A stretch of DNA of 64,000 nt from CAYJAZ01 sp964368455 (GTDB lineage Bacteria; Desulfobacterota; Desulfovibrionia; Desulfovibrionales; Desulfovibrionaceae): the NCBI GenBank assembly GCA_964368455.1, contig CAYJAZ010000013.1:1-64000 (forward strand), written 5' to 3'. This document shows, piece after piece, positions 1 through 8,418 of the stretch (position 1 is its first letter; every line of letters starts with the position of its first letter). A program made the position numbers and the translations under genes. The notes beneath the pieces were generated by a model. The model did not search any database, was not told the DNA's origin, and saw only the letters and a list, made by a program, of their open reading frames with translations.

Positions 1-1258
1 ATAAGATATCCCATACTACCAATTCTTCTCTTTCCACCATTTTCTTTGCACTTTTTATCGTGCTTGCATGCCCTTGGGCTTCTAATTTTGAATAGATAAA
101 TGGTTTGAAAAGCTCTAAAGCCATCTTCTTTGGAAGACCGCATTGATGCAATTTCAAGTTTGGACCAACAACGATAACTGAACGGCCTGAATAGTCAACA
201 CGTTTACCAAGTAAGTTTTGTCTAAAGCGACCTTGCTTACCTTTAATCATATCTGATAAAGATTTGAGAGGTCTGCCGTTTGTACCTGTGATAGCACGTC
301 CACGTCTACCATTATCGAATAAAGCGTCAACAGCTTCTTGAAGCATACGTTTTTCGTTACGGATAATGATTTCAGGTGCGCCTAATTCTTTCAAGTGTTT
401 CAAACGTTTGTTACGGTTGATAACACGACGATAAAGATCGTTTAAGTCAGAAGTTGCAAAACGTCCGCCATCAAGTGGAACTAATGGACGTAATTCAGGT
501 GGAATAACAGGAATAACTTCCATGATCATCCATTCTGGCTTATTGCCTGAATCTAAGAAAGCTTCAACGATTTTAAGGCGTTTAGTGATTTTCTTTTTAC
601 GAGTTTGGCTCTTTGTTGTGAGAGATTCTTCACGTAATTCGAATTTTAATTTTTCAAGATCTAATTCTTCAAGTAATGAACGAATAGCTTCAGCACCCAT
701 ACCAACTGTAAGAGCGTCTTCATTGTATTTTTCAATAATTGAAAGGTAGTGATCTTCTGAAATAACTTGTAATTTTTGTAAGGTAGTTGAACCTGGATCT
801 AATACAATGAAAGAATCGAAATAGAGAACTTTTTCTAAATCTGCCATTGTCATGTCAAGAAGTGTGCCTATTTTAGAAGGCAATGTCTTTAAAAACCAGA
901 TATGTGCAACTGGTGCAGCTAATTCGATATGACCCATACGTTCACGACGAACTTTTGAAGCGATAACTTCAACTCCACACTTTTCACAAACAATACCACG
1001 GTGTTTCATTCTTTTGTACTTACCGCAGTTACATTCATAGTCTTTTACAGGTCCGAAAATTTTCGCACAGAAAAGACCTTCTTTTTCAGGTTTAAAAGTT
1101 CTATAGTTGATTGTTTCAGGCTTTTTAACTTCACCAAAAGACCATTCACGAATATTTTCTGGAGACGCGATAGTGATTTGTAAAGATTTTAAGCTTTTAA
1201 CATTTGCAGCATTTGCTTGAGCGCTTTGTCTTACGTTGAATAATTCATCAAGACTCAT
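1..1258 (-). CDS. rpoC: DNA-directed RNA polymerase subunit beta' (5' part, cut by window edge)
   Basis: This is the N-terminal ~419 residues of the largest RNA polymerase subunit; the rest lies beyond base 1. The reading frame opens at an ATG (1256-1258) preceded by a GGAG ribosome binding site and begins MSLDELFNVRQ. It shows the N-terminal zinc ribbon (CNCGKYKRMKHRG then CEKC), the DGGRFATSDLNDLYRRVINRN region, and the clamp segment GRRGRAITGTNGRPLKSLSD, followed by KQGRFRQNLLGKRVDYSGRSVI. All are hallmarks of bacterial beta'. It follows rpoB by 117 bases on the same strand and is surely co-transcribed with it. Nothing odd is seen in the visible part. Confidence 0.97.
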   Translation of the reverse strand, partial: MSLDELFNVRQSAQANAANVKSLKSLQITIASPENIREWSFGEVKKPETINYRTFKPEKEGLFCAKIFGPVKDYECNCGKYKRMKHRGIVCEKCGVEVIASKVRRERMGHIELAAPVAHIWFLKTLPSKIGTLLDMTMADLEKVLYFDSFIVLDPGSTTLQKLQVISEDHYLSIIEKYNEDALTVGMGAEAIRSLLEELDLEKLKFELREESLTTKSQTRKKKITKRLKIVEAFLDSGNKPEWMIMEVIPVIPPELRPLVPLDGGRFATSDLNDLYRRVINRNKRLKHLKELGAPEIIIRNEKRMLQEAVDALFDNGRRGRAITGTNGRPLKSLSDMIKGKQGRFRQNLLGKRVDYSGRSVIVVGPNLKLHQCGLPKKMALELFKPFIYSKLEAQGHASTIKSAKKMVEREELVVWDIL

Positions 1259-1348
1259 ATTGATTGCTCCTGAGTATAAAGGAAAATTGTGTATGTCCTT
1301 CACTTTTTGCTAAAGAAAAGGTTTTTATGTTTTTAGAAAAATAAGCTC

Positions 1349-1369
1349 GGAAGTAGGCTAGCTACTTCC
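1349..1369 (-). other. hairpin in the rpoB-rpoC spacer
   Basis: A perfect 8-bp stem (GGAAGTAG paired with CTACTTCC, 5-nt loop) lies 7 to 27 nt past the rpoB stop. The T-rich tract after it on the minus strand is short and begins several bases away, so it does not look like a full terminator. Since rpoC follows, an RNA processing or partial attenuation role is more likely. That role is inference. Confidence 0.45.
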
Positions 1370-1375
1370 AATCTT

Positions 1376-4300
1376 TTATTCTTTTTCTAAATCTTCCATA
1401 AAAATAAGAGGTTTGTTTTTCTTCTTTGCTTCTTCTTGATGCATATTTACATTAAGGCCTAGAGACATAAGTTCTTTTACAAGAACGTTGAAGGACTCTG
1501 GTAAACCTGCTTCAAGGAAGTTATCGTCTTTAACAATCTTTTCATACATCTTCACACGGCCAGAAACGTCATCTGACTTGACTGTGAGGAATTCTTGTAA
1601 GAGATAAGACGCACCATAAGCTTCAAGTGCCCAAACTTCCATTTCACCAAGACGCTGGCCACCAAATTGAGCCTTACCGCCAAGAGGTTGCTGAGTTACC
1701 AAGCTGTAAGGTCCAGTTGAACGAGCGTGGATTTTTTCATCAACTAAGTGGTGAAGTTTGAGATAGTACATAACACCAGTTGTTACTCTATTTTTGAATG
1801 GCTCACCTGTACGTCCGTCGTAGAGCTGTGTTTTACCATCTGAATCAACACCAGCTTTTTCAAGCCATGGCCAGATATCATTTTCGGTTGCACCGTCAAA
1901 GACAGGAGTTTTTGTGATGATACCTTTACGTAATTTCAAGACAGCTTTTTTGAAGCTTTCATCATCCATAGAGTCTACTAATTCATTGATATTTACAGAT
2001 GGATTTTCAGAAGCAAAGATTTCTTTGATTTCTTTACGTAAATGATCAATAGCTGTTCCGCCATCTAGCATTTCAGCAAGCTGACGTCCTAATTCTTTAG
2101 CTGCCCAGCCTAAGTGAACTTCCATGATTTGCCCAATGTTCATACGTGATGGAACACCAAGTGGGTTCAATACGATATCAACAGGACGGCCATCAGCAAA
2201 GAATGGCATATCTTCTTCAGGCAAGATACATGAAACAACACCCTTGTTACCGTGACGGCCAGCCATTTTATCGCCCACAGAAAGCTTACGCTTCACAGCA
2301 ATATAAACTTTTGCCATCTTGATAACGCCAGGAGGCAAGTCGTCGCCTTCTGTTGCTTTTTCACGCTTAGCATCATAAAGATTTTTGATAACAGCAATTT
2401 GTCTGTCGTATTCAGCAATCATTTCGTCAATAGATGCATTCACTTGCTTGTCAGCAAATGCTTTTTCTAATTTTTTAAGCGGAATTTGTGCGTATATTTC
2501 AGGAGAAATCACAGTATTTGCTTCTACCAAGACTTCGCCCTTTCTATTGCCTAAGATAGCTTCGGCAGTTTTGAGGCTTTCAATCATTGGGTAGATTTTA
2601 TCTTTTACTGTATTTGACAAGATGCGAACATGACTTTGTTCTTTTTTGTCAATTACTGCAATTTCGTAATCTTCGATATCTCTTGTTCTTTCGTCTTTTT
2701 CGCCAGAACGACGGTTGAAAACTTTTACGTCAACAATAATACCTTCGATTCCTGGAGGAACTTTTAATGAAGTATTTTTTACATCTCTAGCCTTGTCACC
2801 AAAGATAGCACGAAGAAGTTTTTCTTCAGGTGTGAGCTGTGTTTCACCCTTTGGAGTGATCTTACCAACTAAGATATCGTCAGGTTTTACAGCAGCACCA
2901 ATGCGGATAATACCTGCATTGTCTAAGTTTTTGAGCATATCTTCGCCCACGTTTGGAATATCGCGGGTGATTTCTTCAGGCCCAAGCTTTGTATCACGAG
3001 CAACAACTTCAAATTCTTCAATATGAATAGAAGTATAGATGTCTTCTTTTACCATTCTTTCAGAAATAAGAATACTATCTTCGAAGTTGTATCCACACCA
3101 TGGCATAAAGGCTACAGTGAGGTTTTTACCAAGTGCTAATTCGCCTTCTTTAATGTCAGGGCCGTCAGCAAGTAAAGTTCCCTTCACTACTTTTTGTCCT
3201 TTCACACAAGATGGAACTTGGCCAAAGCAAGAGTTTTGGTTTGATTTATGGTATTTGAGCAAGTCGTAAGCACGAACGCCACCAAATTTTTCTAAATGTA
3301 CGTCTGTGTAGGCAACAATAATGCGTTCAGCATCAACATATTCTACAACACCAGTACCTTCTGAAAGCAAACAAGCACCAGAGTCACGAGCAACATCTAA
3401 TTCCATGCCTGTTCCAACTAATGGACGTTCAGACTGTAATAATGGAACTGCTTGACGTTGCATGTTTGAACCCATGAGCGCACGGTTCGCATCATCGTGC
3501 TCTAAGAAAGGAATAAGAGCAGCTGAGATAGAAACCATTTGGCTAGGAGAAATATCTTGGTATTGAATTTCTTCTGGCTGTGCTAATAAAACGTCGTCAA
3601 GATTACGTGAGAAAACTGTTTTATCAACAAAAGTGCCGTCTGCATTTGTTTTTGCAACAGCAGGTGCAATGATTGCACCGTGTTCTGTGGTTGCGTCAAT
3701 GTGTACAATTTCATCTGTAACAACACCGTCTTTTACAACACGGTAAGGAGTTTCAATAAAGCCAAATTCATTCACTTTTGCAAAAGTTGTGAGAGAAACA
3801 ATAAGACCAATGTTTGGACCTTCAGGAGTTTCAATAGGACAAATTCTGCCGTAGTGAGAGAAGTGAACGTCACGAACTTCAAAGCCCGCTCTTTCACGTG
3901 TTAAACCACCAGGTCCAAGTGCTGAAAGACGACGTTTATGTGTTACTTCTGATAATGAGTTTGTTTGATCCATAAATTGTGAAAGCTGTGAAGTTCCGAA
4001 GAATTCTTTCAATACAGCTGCAACAGGTTTTGGATTGATAAGATCATGCGGCATTAATTGGCCAACTTCTTGTATGCTCATGCGTTCTTTAATAGCACGT
4101 TCCATACGAACAAGGCCTATGCGGTATTGGTTTTCAATAAGTTCGCCAACCAAACGTACACGACGATTTCCTAAATGATCGATATCATCAGCTGGGCCGT
4201 GAGTATCTTTTAAGTTAAGAAGTATTTTTAATGCACAAAGGATGTCGTTGTCTGTAAGTGTGCGAGCTTGATTTTCTTTGTGGTTTAAGCCTAATCTTTG

Positions 4301-5539
4301 ATTTAATTTGTAGCGACCAACTGGAGATAAATCGTAGTATTCATTACTACGGAAAAGATTTTCAAAGAAAATTGCAGTCACTTCAGGAGTTGGAGGAGAA
4401 GATGGGCGTAAACGACGGTAGATTTCTTCTTGTGCTTTTTCCATTGTTGCAGTTTTGTCCATAACAAGGGTGTCACGAATAGAAGAAGATGTGTCTGAAC
4501 CACGTGTGTGAAGTACAGTTAATGATGAAATGCCAAGTTCACGTAAAGTATTTACCATTTCTGGTGTCACTTCATCAGCAGCTAATGCAAGAACTTCGCC
4601 TGTTTCTGGATTGTATACGTCTTCAGATAAGAATAAACCATAGAGATAATCGCTAGGCACTTCAATTTCTTCAAGTTTTGCTTCGCCAATAAGTCTCCAC
4701 ATACGCTTGTTAATAGCCTTGCCAGCTTTAACAATAACATTGCCTTCTTTATCAGAAATTTCTTTGAAAGCAGAATCTTTTTTATACATTTTATTAAATG
4801 TTTCAGCGTCTTGTGGCAATTGCCATAAAACTGAACCATCTGCTGCAATCTTATAAGTTTCTGTAGCGTAGAAGAAATTCAAAATATCTGAACTAGTCAT
4901 GCCCATTGCTTTCAATAAAATAGTAGCAGGCATTTTACGACGTCTGTCTATACGAACATAAAGAATGTCTTTGTGATCAAAATCAAAATCTAGCCAAGAA
5001 CCACGCATTGGAATAATACGTGAAGAGTAAAGCACTTTACGTGATGTATGTGTTTTACCGCTGTCATGCTCGAAAATGATACCAGGTGAACGCTGTAATT
5101 GGTTAACAATAACACGTTCAGTACCATTAACAATAAAGGTACCTTTTTCAGTCATAAGAGGAAGAGTACCAAAATAAATGTCTTGGCCTTTCATCTCTTT
5201 TACTGTCGGTGCTTCGTCTTCGTTTTCTCTTTCATTATAAATAACGAGATGCACTTTTAAACGTAATGGAGTTTCGTAAGTTAAACCCTTTGAAAGACAT
5301 TCAGCTTGATCGTATTTTGGTTCGCCAATTTCATAGCTTACATATTCTAATCTAGCTGTCTTGTTGAAGTCTTCAATAGGAAAAACGGAACGAAACACAC
5401 CTTCAAGACCTTCGTCTAAAGAACGTTCTGTTCTGCCTTCTTGTAAAAATTCTTTGTAAGAATCTACTTGAAGATTTAAAAGGTGTGGAATGGGTAATGA
5501 AACTTGAATTTTACCAAATTGCTTTTTAAATTCAGTCAT
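1376..5539 (-). CDS. rpoB: DNA-directed RNA polymerase subunit beta
   Basis: This 1387-residue protein has the usual length for proteobacterial beta. It starts MTEFKKQFGKIQVSLPIPHL. The rifampicin-binding region near residues 505-545 reads SQLSQFMDQTNSLSEVTHKRR then LSALGPGG, with the wild-type Asp, His and Ser at the classic resistance positions. GDKMAGRHGNKGV near residue 1090 and the C-terminal GGKAQFGGQRLGEMEVWALEAYGA are intact. The gene is first in the visible rpoBC unit. The ribosomal stalk genes rplJ/rplL, which precede rpoB in most bacteria, are absent from the 1.5 kb upstream. Transcription must therefore start from a promoter in the 5.5-5.9 kb region or come from further away. Confidence 0.98.
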   Translation of the reverse strand: MTEFKKQFGKIQVSLPIPHLLNLQVDSYKEFLQEGRTERSLDEGLEGVFRSVFPIEDFNKTARLEYVSYEIGEPKYDQAECLSKGLTYETPLRLKVHLVIYNERENEDEAPTVKEMKGQDIYFGTLPLMTEKGTFIVNGTERVIVNQLQRSPGIIFEHDSGKTHTSRKVLYSSRIIPMRGSWLDFDFDHKDILYVRIDRRRKMPATILLKAMGMTSSDILNFFYATETYKIAADGSVLWQLPQDAETFNKMYKKDSAFKEISDKEGNVIVKAGKAINKRMWRLIGEAKLEEIEVPSDYLYGLFLSEDVYNPETGEVLALAADEVTPEMVNTLRELGISSLTVLHTRGSDTSSSIRDTLVMDKTATMEKAQEEIYRRLRPSSPPTPEVTAIFFENLFRSNEYYDLSPVGRYKLNQRLGLNHKENQARTLTDNDILCALKILLNLKDTHGPADDIDHLGNRRVRLVGELIENQYRIGLVRMERAIKERMSIQEVGQLMPHDLINPKPVAAVLKEFFGTSQLSQFMDQTNSLSEVTHKRRLSALGPGGLTRERAGFEVRDVHFSHYGRICPIETPEGPNIGLIVSLTTFAKVNEFGFIETPYRVVKDGVVTDEIVHIDATTEHGAIIAPAVAKTNADGTFVDKTVFSRNLDDVLLAQPEEIQYQDISPSQMVSISAALIPFLEHDDANRALMGSNMQRQAVPLLQSERPLVGTGMELDVARDSGACLLSEGTGVVEYVDAERIIVAYTDVHLEKFGGVRAYDLLKYHKSNQNSCFGQVPSCVKGQKVVKGTLLADGPDIKEGELALGKNLTVAFMPWCGYNFEDSILISERMVKEDIYTSIHIEEFEVVARDTKLGPEEITRDIPNVGEDMLKNLDNAGIIRIGAAVKPDDILVGKITPKGETQLTPEEKLLRAIFGDKARDVKNTSLKVPPGIEGIIVDVKVFNRRSGEKDERTRDIEDYEIAVIDKKEQSHVRILSNTVKDKIYPMIESLKTAEAILGNRKGEVLVEANTVISPEIYAQIPLKKLEKAFADKQVNASIDEMIAEYDRQIAVIKNLYDAKREKATEGDDLPPGVIKMAKVYIAVKRKLSVGDKMAGRHGNKGVVSCILPEEDMPFFADGRPVDIVLNPLGVPSRMNIGQIMEVHLGWAAKELGRQLAEMLDGGTAIDHLRKEIKEIFASENPSVNINELVDSMDDESFKKAVLKLRKGIITKTPVFDGATENDIWPWLEKAGVDSDGKTQLYDGRTGEPFKNRVTTGVMYYLKLHHLVDEKIHARSTGPYSLVTQQPLGGKAQFGGQRLGEMEVWALEAYGASYLLQEFLTVKSDDVSGRVKMYEKIVKDDNFLEAGLPESFNVLVKELMSLGLNVNMHQEEAKKKNKPLIFMEDLEKE

Positions 5540-5805
5540 GCTATACCTCTGCGAAGTCTTACTTCACAATTAAAAAATTCATAGGGGCTAAATACCGATT
5601 TTCTGCCACTATCAAAGTTCTCTACGCCCAAAAAGGTGAGCTTCTAAACAAAGATAAGGGAACAAAAAAACACTTTAAACTTAAAGCAAGAAAAAAGAGC
5701 TCTCTATCTAAGAAAGATCTTTTTGAAAATATTTAGCTTTTTTACATATTTATCGTACACGCATTTGCCTTCTCAAACGCTGGTGTTAACAAGAGGATTT
5801 ACGAG

Positions 5806-5834
5806 TTTATAGAAAAAGCTTGCATTTTGCAAGT
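5806..5834 (-). promoter_or_regulatory. possible promoter of rpoBC
   Basis: On the minus strand a TATAAA box (5806-5811) lies 17 nt from a weak ACTTGC element, or 15 nt from TTGCAA, about 265 nt upstream of rpoB. The same place forms a short hairpin (CTTGCA paired with TGCAAG) flanked by runs of A and T, so it could instead be a transcription stop. A long untranslated leader would fit the loss of the usual rplL-rpoB junction. The boxes are read directly; the promoter role is inferred. Confidence 0.3.
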
Positions 5835-5957
5835 TTTTTTTTGCTTTTTTTAAATTTTTTTTAATTGAAATAAATCAAAGTATTAGATTTGAATCTTTTA
5901 GAGAGCAATTAATTACTTGTATAGATTAATCTTTTTAGAATGGATATGGATTATTTT

Positions 5958-6268
5958 TTTAAAGGCATGGATTGCTTTTTTTAAAGACATGGATTGCCAC
6001 GTCCTTAAACTATTCGTTTCGGCAACTGCGTGCACGAAACCTCGCTTGCAAAAAGCGTCGTTTTTGCTACGCTCGCTAAAGCCTTTGTTCGCTTTGCTCA
6101 CTTTAATCGTCATACTCCTCGCAATGACGAGTCTAGAAAATTTCATTTAAGACTGACGATTTAGTTTTATTAATTGTTTTTTATAAGAAAGAACTATTTA
6201 TCCCATTAAAATTGCCTAATAGACTCGTCATTGCGAGGAGTGTAGCGACGTGGCAATCCATGCCTTTT
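5958..6268. repeat. REP-like inverted repeat, copy A (left arm interrupted)
   Basis: The right arm at 6221-6262 reads CTCGTCATTGCGAGGAG followed by TGTAGCGACGTGGCAATCCA. The left arm is its inverse (CTCCTCGCAATGACGAG at 6115-6131), but its outer half, GGATTGCCACGTC at 5990-6002, is separated from it by about 110 bases of GC-richer, hairpin-forming sequence. The arms flank a spacer of about 95 bases (TCTAGAAAATTTCATTTAAG and onward) that recurs almost unchanged in copy B. Two overlapping ORFs on opposite strands here (5913-6150) are a by-product of the symmetry, not genes. Confidence 0.8.
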
Positions 6269-6339
6269 TAAAGTTAAAACTCGCTGTTCATTCTATTGTA
6301 GTATTCTAGCATATGCTTCGCCCCTCGCCTCCAGCGTGG

Positions 6340-6549
6340 GTCAAGAGAGGCAAAAGGACAGTGCCTGTCCTTAGCGCCCCCTCTTGACGAACACCCGCCT
6401 TACCTGCGCTTAAATTGGCACAAAGTCGTCTTGAAAGAAAAGGCATACAACGATTTAATTTTCTTTAGCTTCGCTAGAAAATCAAATCAGTATGCTTTAT
6501 CTGCGTATGTTCTATTTATCTGCGACGACAAAAGGCATGTGCCAATTTC
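6340..6549. repeat. cluster of nested hairpins, not coding
   Basis: Two structures lie side by side. The first (6340-6388) pairs GTCAAGAG with CTCTTGAC and contains an inner perfect stem AAGGACAG/CTGTCCTT. The second (6412-6549) pairs AAATTGGCACA with TGTGCCAATTT and GTCGTC with GACGAC. Inside it are a GGCATAC/GTATGCT pairing and a stem GATTTAATTTTCT/AGAAAATCAAATC around a TTCG-containing loop. No ORF of meaningful length runs through. It could be a structured RNA, a small mobile palindrome, or debris of one. Only the base pairing is observed. Confidence 0.6.
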
Positions 6550-6648
6550 TGTAGCTCAGAAATCTCAGCTTTGAACTTAGCTTTGTAATTTAATAATAGA
6601 ATTGTAAGTTATGAATTCAGTTTTCTAAATGCATCACTAGTTATAGAT

Positions 6649-6814
6649 TGCCACGTCGCTAGCTCCTCGCAATGACGAGTCTAGAAAATTTCATTTAAGA
6701 CTGACGATTTAGTTTTAGTAATTGTTTTTTATAAGAAAGAATTATTTATCCCATTAAAATAGAGTCATTAACTCGTCATTGCGAGGAGTGTAACGACGTG
6801 GCAATCTATGCCTT
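6649..6814. repeat. REP-like inverted repeat, copy B (complete)
   Basis: Left arm 6649-6684 (AGATTGCCACGTCGCTAGC then CTCCTCGCAATGACGAG) and right arm 6771-6807 (CTCGTCATTGCGAGGAG then TGTAACGACGTGGCAATCT) are inverted copies around a spacer of about 90 bases. The unit from 6663 on is nearly identical to copy A shifted by 548 bases, including the spacer, so the pair arose by duplication or transposition. There is no transposase in the window. Confidence 0.85.
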
Positions 6815-6827
6815 TAAAAAAAAGAAC

Positions 6828-7031
6828 ACACATTTGGAACGCAGTGACAAATGCTGACTTATTCCTCAACTTTAGCTGATATTTAAAATTTTAAAGCGGA
6901 AAAGTATTTAAGCTTGCTTAAAACTTTTCCGCAATAAAAAATAAAATGAAATTCCAACTAAAACCCTACGGACTCACCTTGCATGCTAGGGTTTGCAAAG
7001 GGAATTATTCCCTTTGCCCGCCGGAGGCATT
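6828..7031 (-). repeat. composite 3'-flank hairpin element, copy 1 (after the 7.0 kb outer-membrane gene)
   Basis: Read on the minus strand it begins 11 nt past the stop of the gene at 7042. It contains, in order: GCCTCCGGCGGG; an AAAGGGAATAATTCCCTTT hairpin; AACCCTAGCATGCAAGG closing with GTAGGGTTT; an AT-rich stretch; a long stem GCGGAAAAGT paired with ACTTTTCCGC whose apical part is AAGCAAGCTT; and finally CATTTGTCACTGCGTTCCAAATG. The same modules in the same order follow two other genes (15515-15740 and 15863-16087). The first hairpin may act as a terminator, but it lacks an immediate T-run. Confidence 0.75.
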
Positions 7032-7041
7032 AGACAAAAGC

Positions 7042-7692
7042 CTAGAAAGTGTAACGTAGACCTAAGAGCAATTCGTGTGCAGTAGGTCTAATTTTTGAAA
7101 CATTTGCACCGAAGTTTGACTGAATTTCTTCAGGGTAGATGTATCGATAGTTTGCGTCTAATGTGAAGTCGCCGACTAGGAGCCATGATACACCAAAGCC
7201 TACATTGAAAGCAGTTGCAGTGCTTTCATTTGTTTCTTTAAAGTTCCCTGCTTCGAGCACGTCTTCGATGCTGGCAAAGCCTATACCTGCTCCAATGTAT
7301 GGAGTGAAAGGAGTTGCGGTATAGAAATCGTAATACGCGTTAACGAAATAGGTGGTGAGGCCTATATCTTGTTTAGCTTCGTATGTACTAGAACCTGCAG
7401 ACCAAGTATTGTCTGCACTTGTATCGGTTCTTGTCATTGCTTCAAATTCTACACGAACAGGGAGCATAGTAAGGTATTGCAGGTCTAAACCCACAGCCAA
7501 ACCGCCTGAAAAAGAAGTATTCATATCCGCTGATAAACCGGATGAACCTCCGCCTACAATGGCTTTTGCATCGTCTTTACTTTGTACGTTAAGCCCAAGT
7601 TTAGGTGTAACATACACTCCAACACTTGCCGCGTCTGCTGGCATTGGAGAAAGTAGAGCAAGTGCAATAAAAGCAAAAATAATTTTCTTCAT
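7042..7692 (-). CDS. outer-membrane beta-barrel protein (OmpA-like/OMP_b-brl type)
   Basis: This 216-residue protein has a clear signal peptide (MKKIIFAFIALALLSPMPADA, cleavage after ADA). Alternating hydrophobic beta-strands follow, with repeated glycine/aromatic patterns (FTPYIGAGIGFASIE, AFNVGFGVSWLLVGDFTLDANYRYIYP). The chain ends in LGLRYTF, a terminal Phe typical of BAM-assembled barrels. It fits the small eight-stranded porin-like family. A second protein of nearly the same size and architecture lies at 17661. The ATG is preceded by AAGGTAG. The composite 3' repeat element follows the stop directly. Ligand and role cannot be told from sequence; adhesion or envelope stability are possibilities only. 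Confidence 0.8.
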   Translation of the reverse strand: MKKIIFAFIALALLSPMPADAASVGVYVTPKLGLNVQSKDDAKAIVGGGSSGLSADMNTSFSGGLAVGLDLQYLTMLPVRVEFEAMTRTDTSADNTWSAGSSTYEAKQDIGLTTYFVNAYYDFYTATPFTPYIGAGIGFASIEDVLEAGNFKETNESTATAFNVGFGVSWLLVGDFTLDANYRYIYPEEIQSNFGANVSKIRPTAHELLLGLRYTF

Positions 7693-7960
7693 AAAAATCT
7701 ACCTTTTTTAATATTGAGAAAGATCTATCTTAATGTAAAACAGTAGGAAAAAATTTCCACAATTTTACTCAAGATACAAAATCCACTAACTATTGAACAC
7801 AGTCATGCAAATACTATACCAAAAAACAGTTTGAACTTATGAAATTAAATAAAAAGAGAAGCTTTTATAGTACAACAAAAATTTGTACTAAAAATGCTAT
7901 AGCTTATGACGCACAGAATAGATATTTTCTTAATACACATAAGCGAAGATATTTATGTGA

Positions 7961-8239
7961 TTAAGAATCTAATTCTTTGTAGGATCGAACAAGAATTGTG
8001 AAATATCTTTCTTCTTCATTTTGTATTTCAACGACTTTGCCTGTAAGTGACATAAATAAACTCACAGAATCAAGCAAATCCACACCCGCACCCTTTTGTA
8101 AAATGCAGTATTCTAAGCCATCTTTATCAATTAAGGAAACACCTTGTGTTTTTGAACAAGGAGAAATTTCACCTTGTATGCTTAAAATACCTAAATCATT
8201 TTCGCTTAATGTCTCTTGCGCTTTTGTTAAAGCGTTCAT
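7961..8239 (-). CDS. hypothetical protein, 92 aa
   Basis: I do not recognise this protein. The preferred start is the ATG at 8239 (MNALTKAQETLSENDLG), with GAGG nine bases upstream; an upstream in-frame TTG would add five residues but leaves no ribosome binding site. The chain is short, without signal peptide or membrane segment, and its middle and end look beta-rich (EYCILQKGAGVDLLDSVSLF, ERYFTILVRSYKEL). Two cysteines (SPCSK, EYCIL) are 15-20 residues apart. It is divergent from murI, with 179 bases between the start codons, so the two may share a regulatory region. Confidence 0.6.
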   Translation of the reverse strand: MNALTKAQETLSENDLGILSIQGEISPCSKTQGVSLIDKDGLEYCILQKGAGVDLLDSVSLFMSLTGKVVEIQNEEERYFTILVRSYKELDS

Positions 8240-8418
8240 AATACTAAACCTCAAACTTGAAAATTCATCTTGATAAAAGATTTATTATTTTTTCTCTAAA
8301 AATGTTTTTTTGTCAAGTTTTTTTTACAAGTTTTCTCGCTTTGTTCTTTTTCTTATACATTAAATTGTTTGATTTTCTTATATTTTGGGAATATAGTCAG
8401 AAAAAAAACGAGTACAGC

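Noticed and set aside
5817..5850. Plus-strand terminator CTTGCA-TTT-TGCAAG followed by T9
   Set aside because: The shape fits, but no plus-strand gene ends before it. It may be incidental or belong to the rpoBC promoter region on the other strand.
5913..6150. Two overlapping 77-residue ORFs on opposite strands
   Set aside because: They mirror each other in the REP-like repeat block, contain no family motif and have no ribosome binding site. They arise from the inverted repeats.
8257..8418. N-terminal extension of glutamate racemase
   Set aside because: The extra 54 residues are a Phe/Leu-rich translation of AT-rich spacer and are absent from the family. The ATG at 8419 matches the known start.
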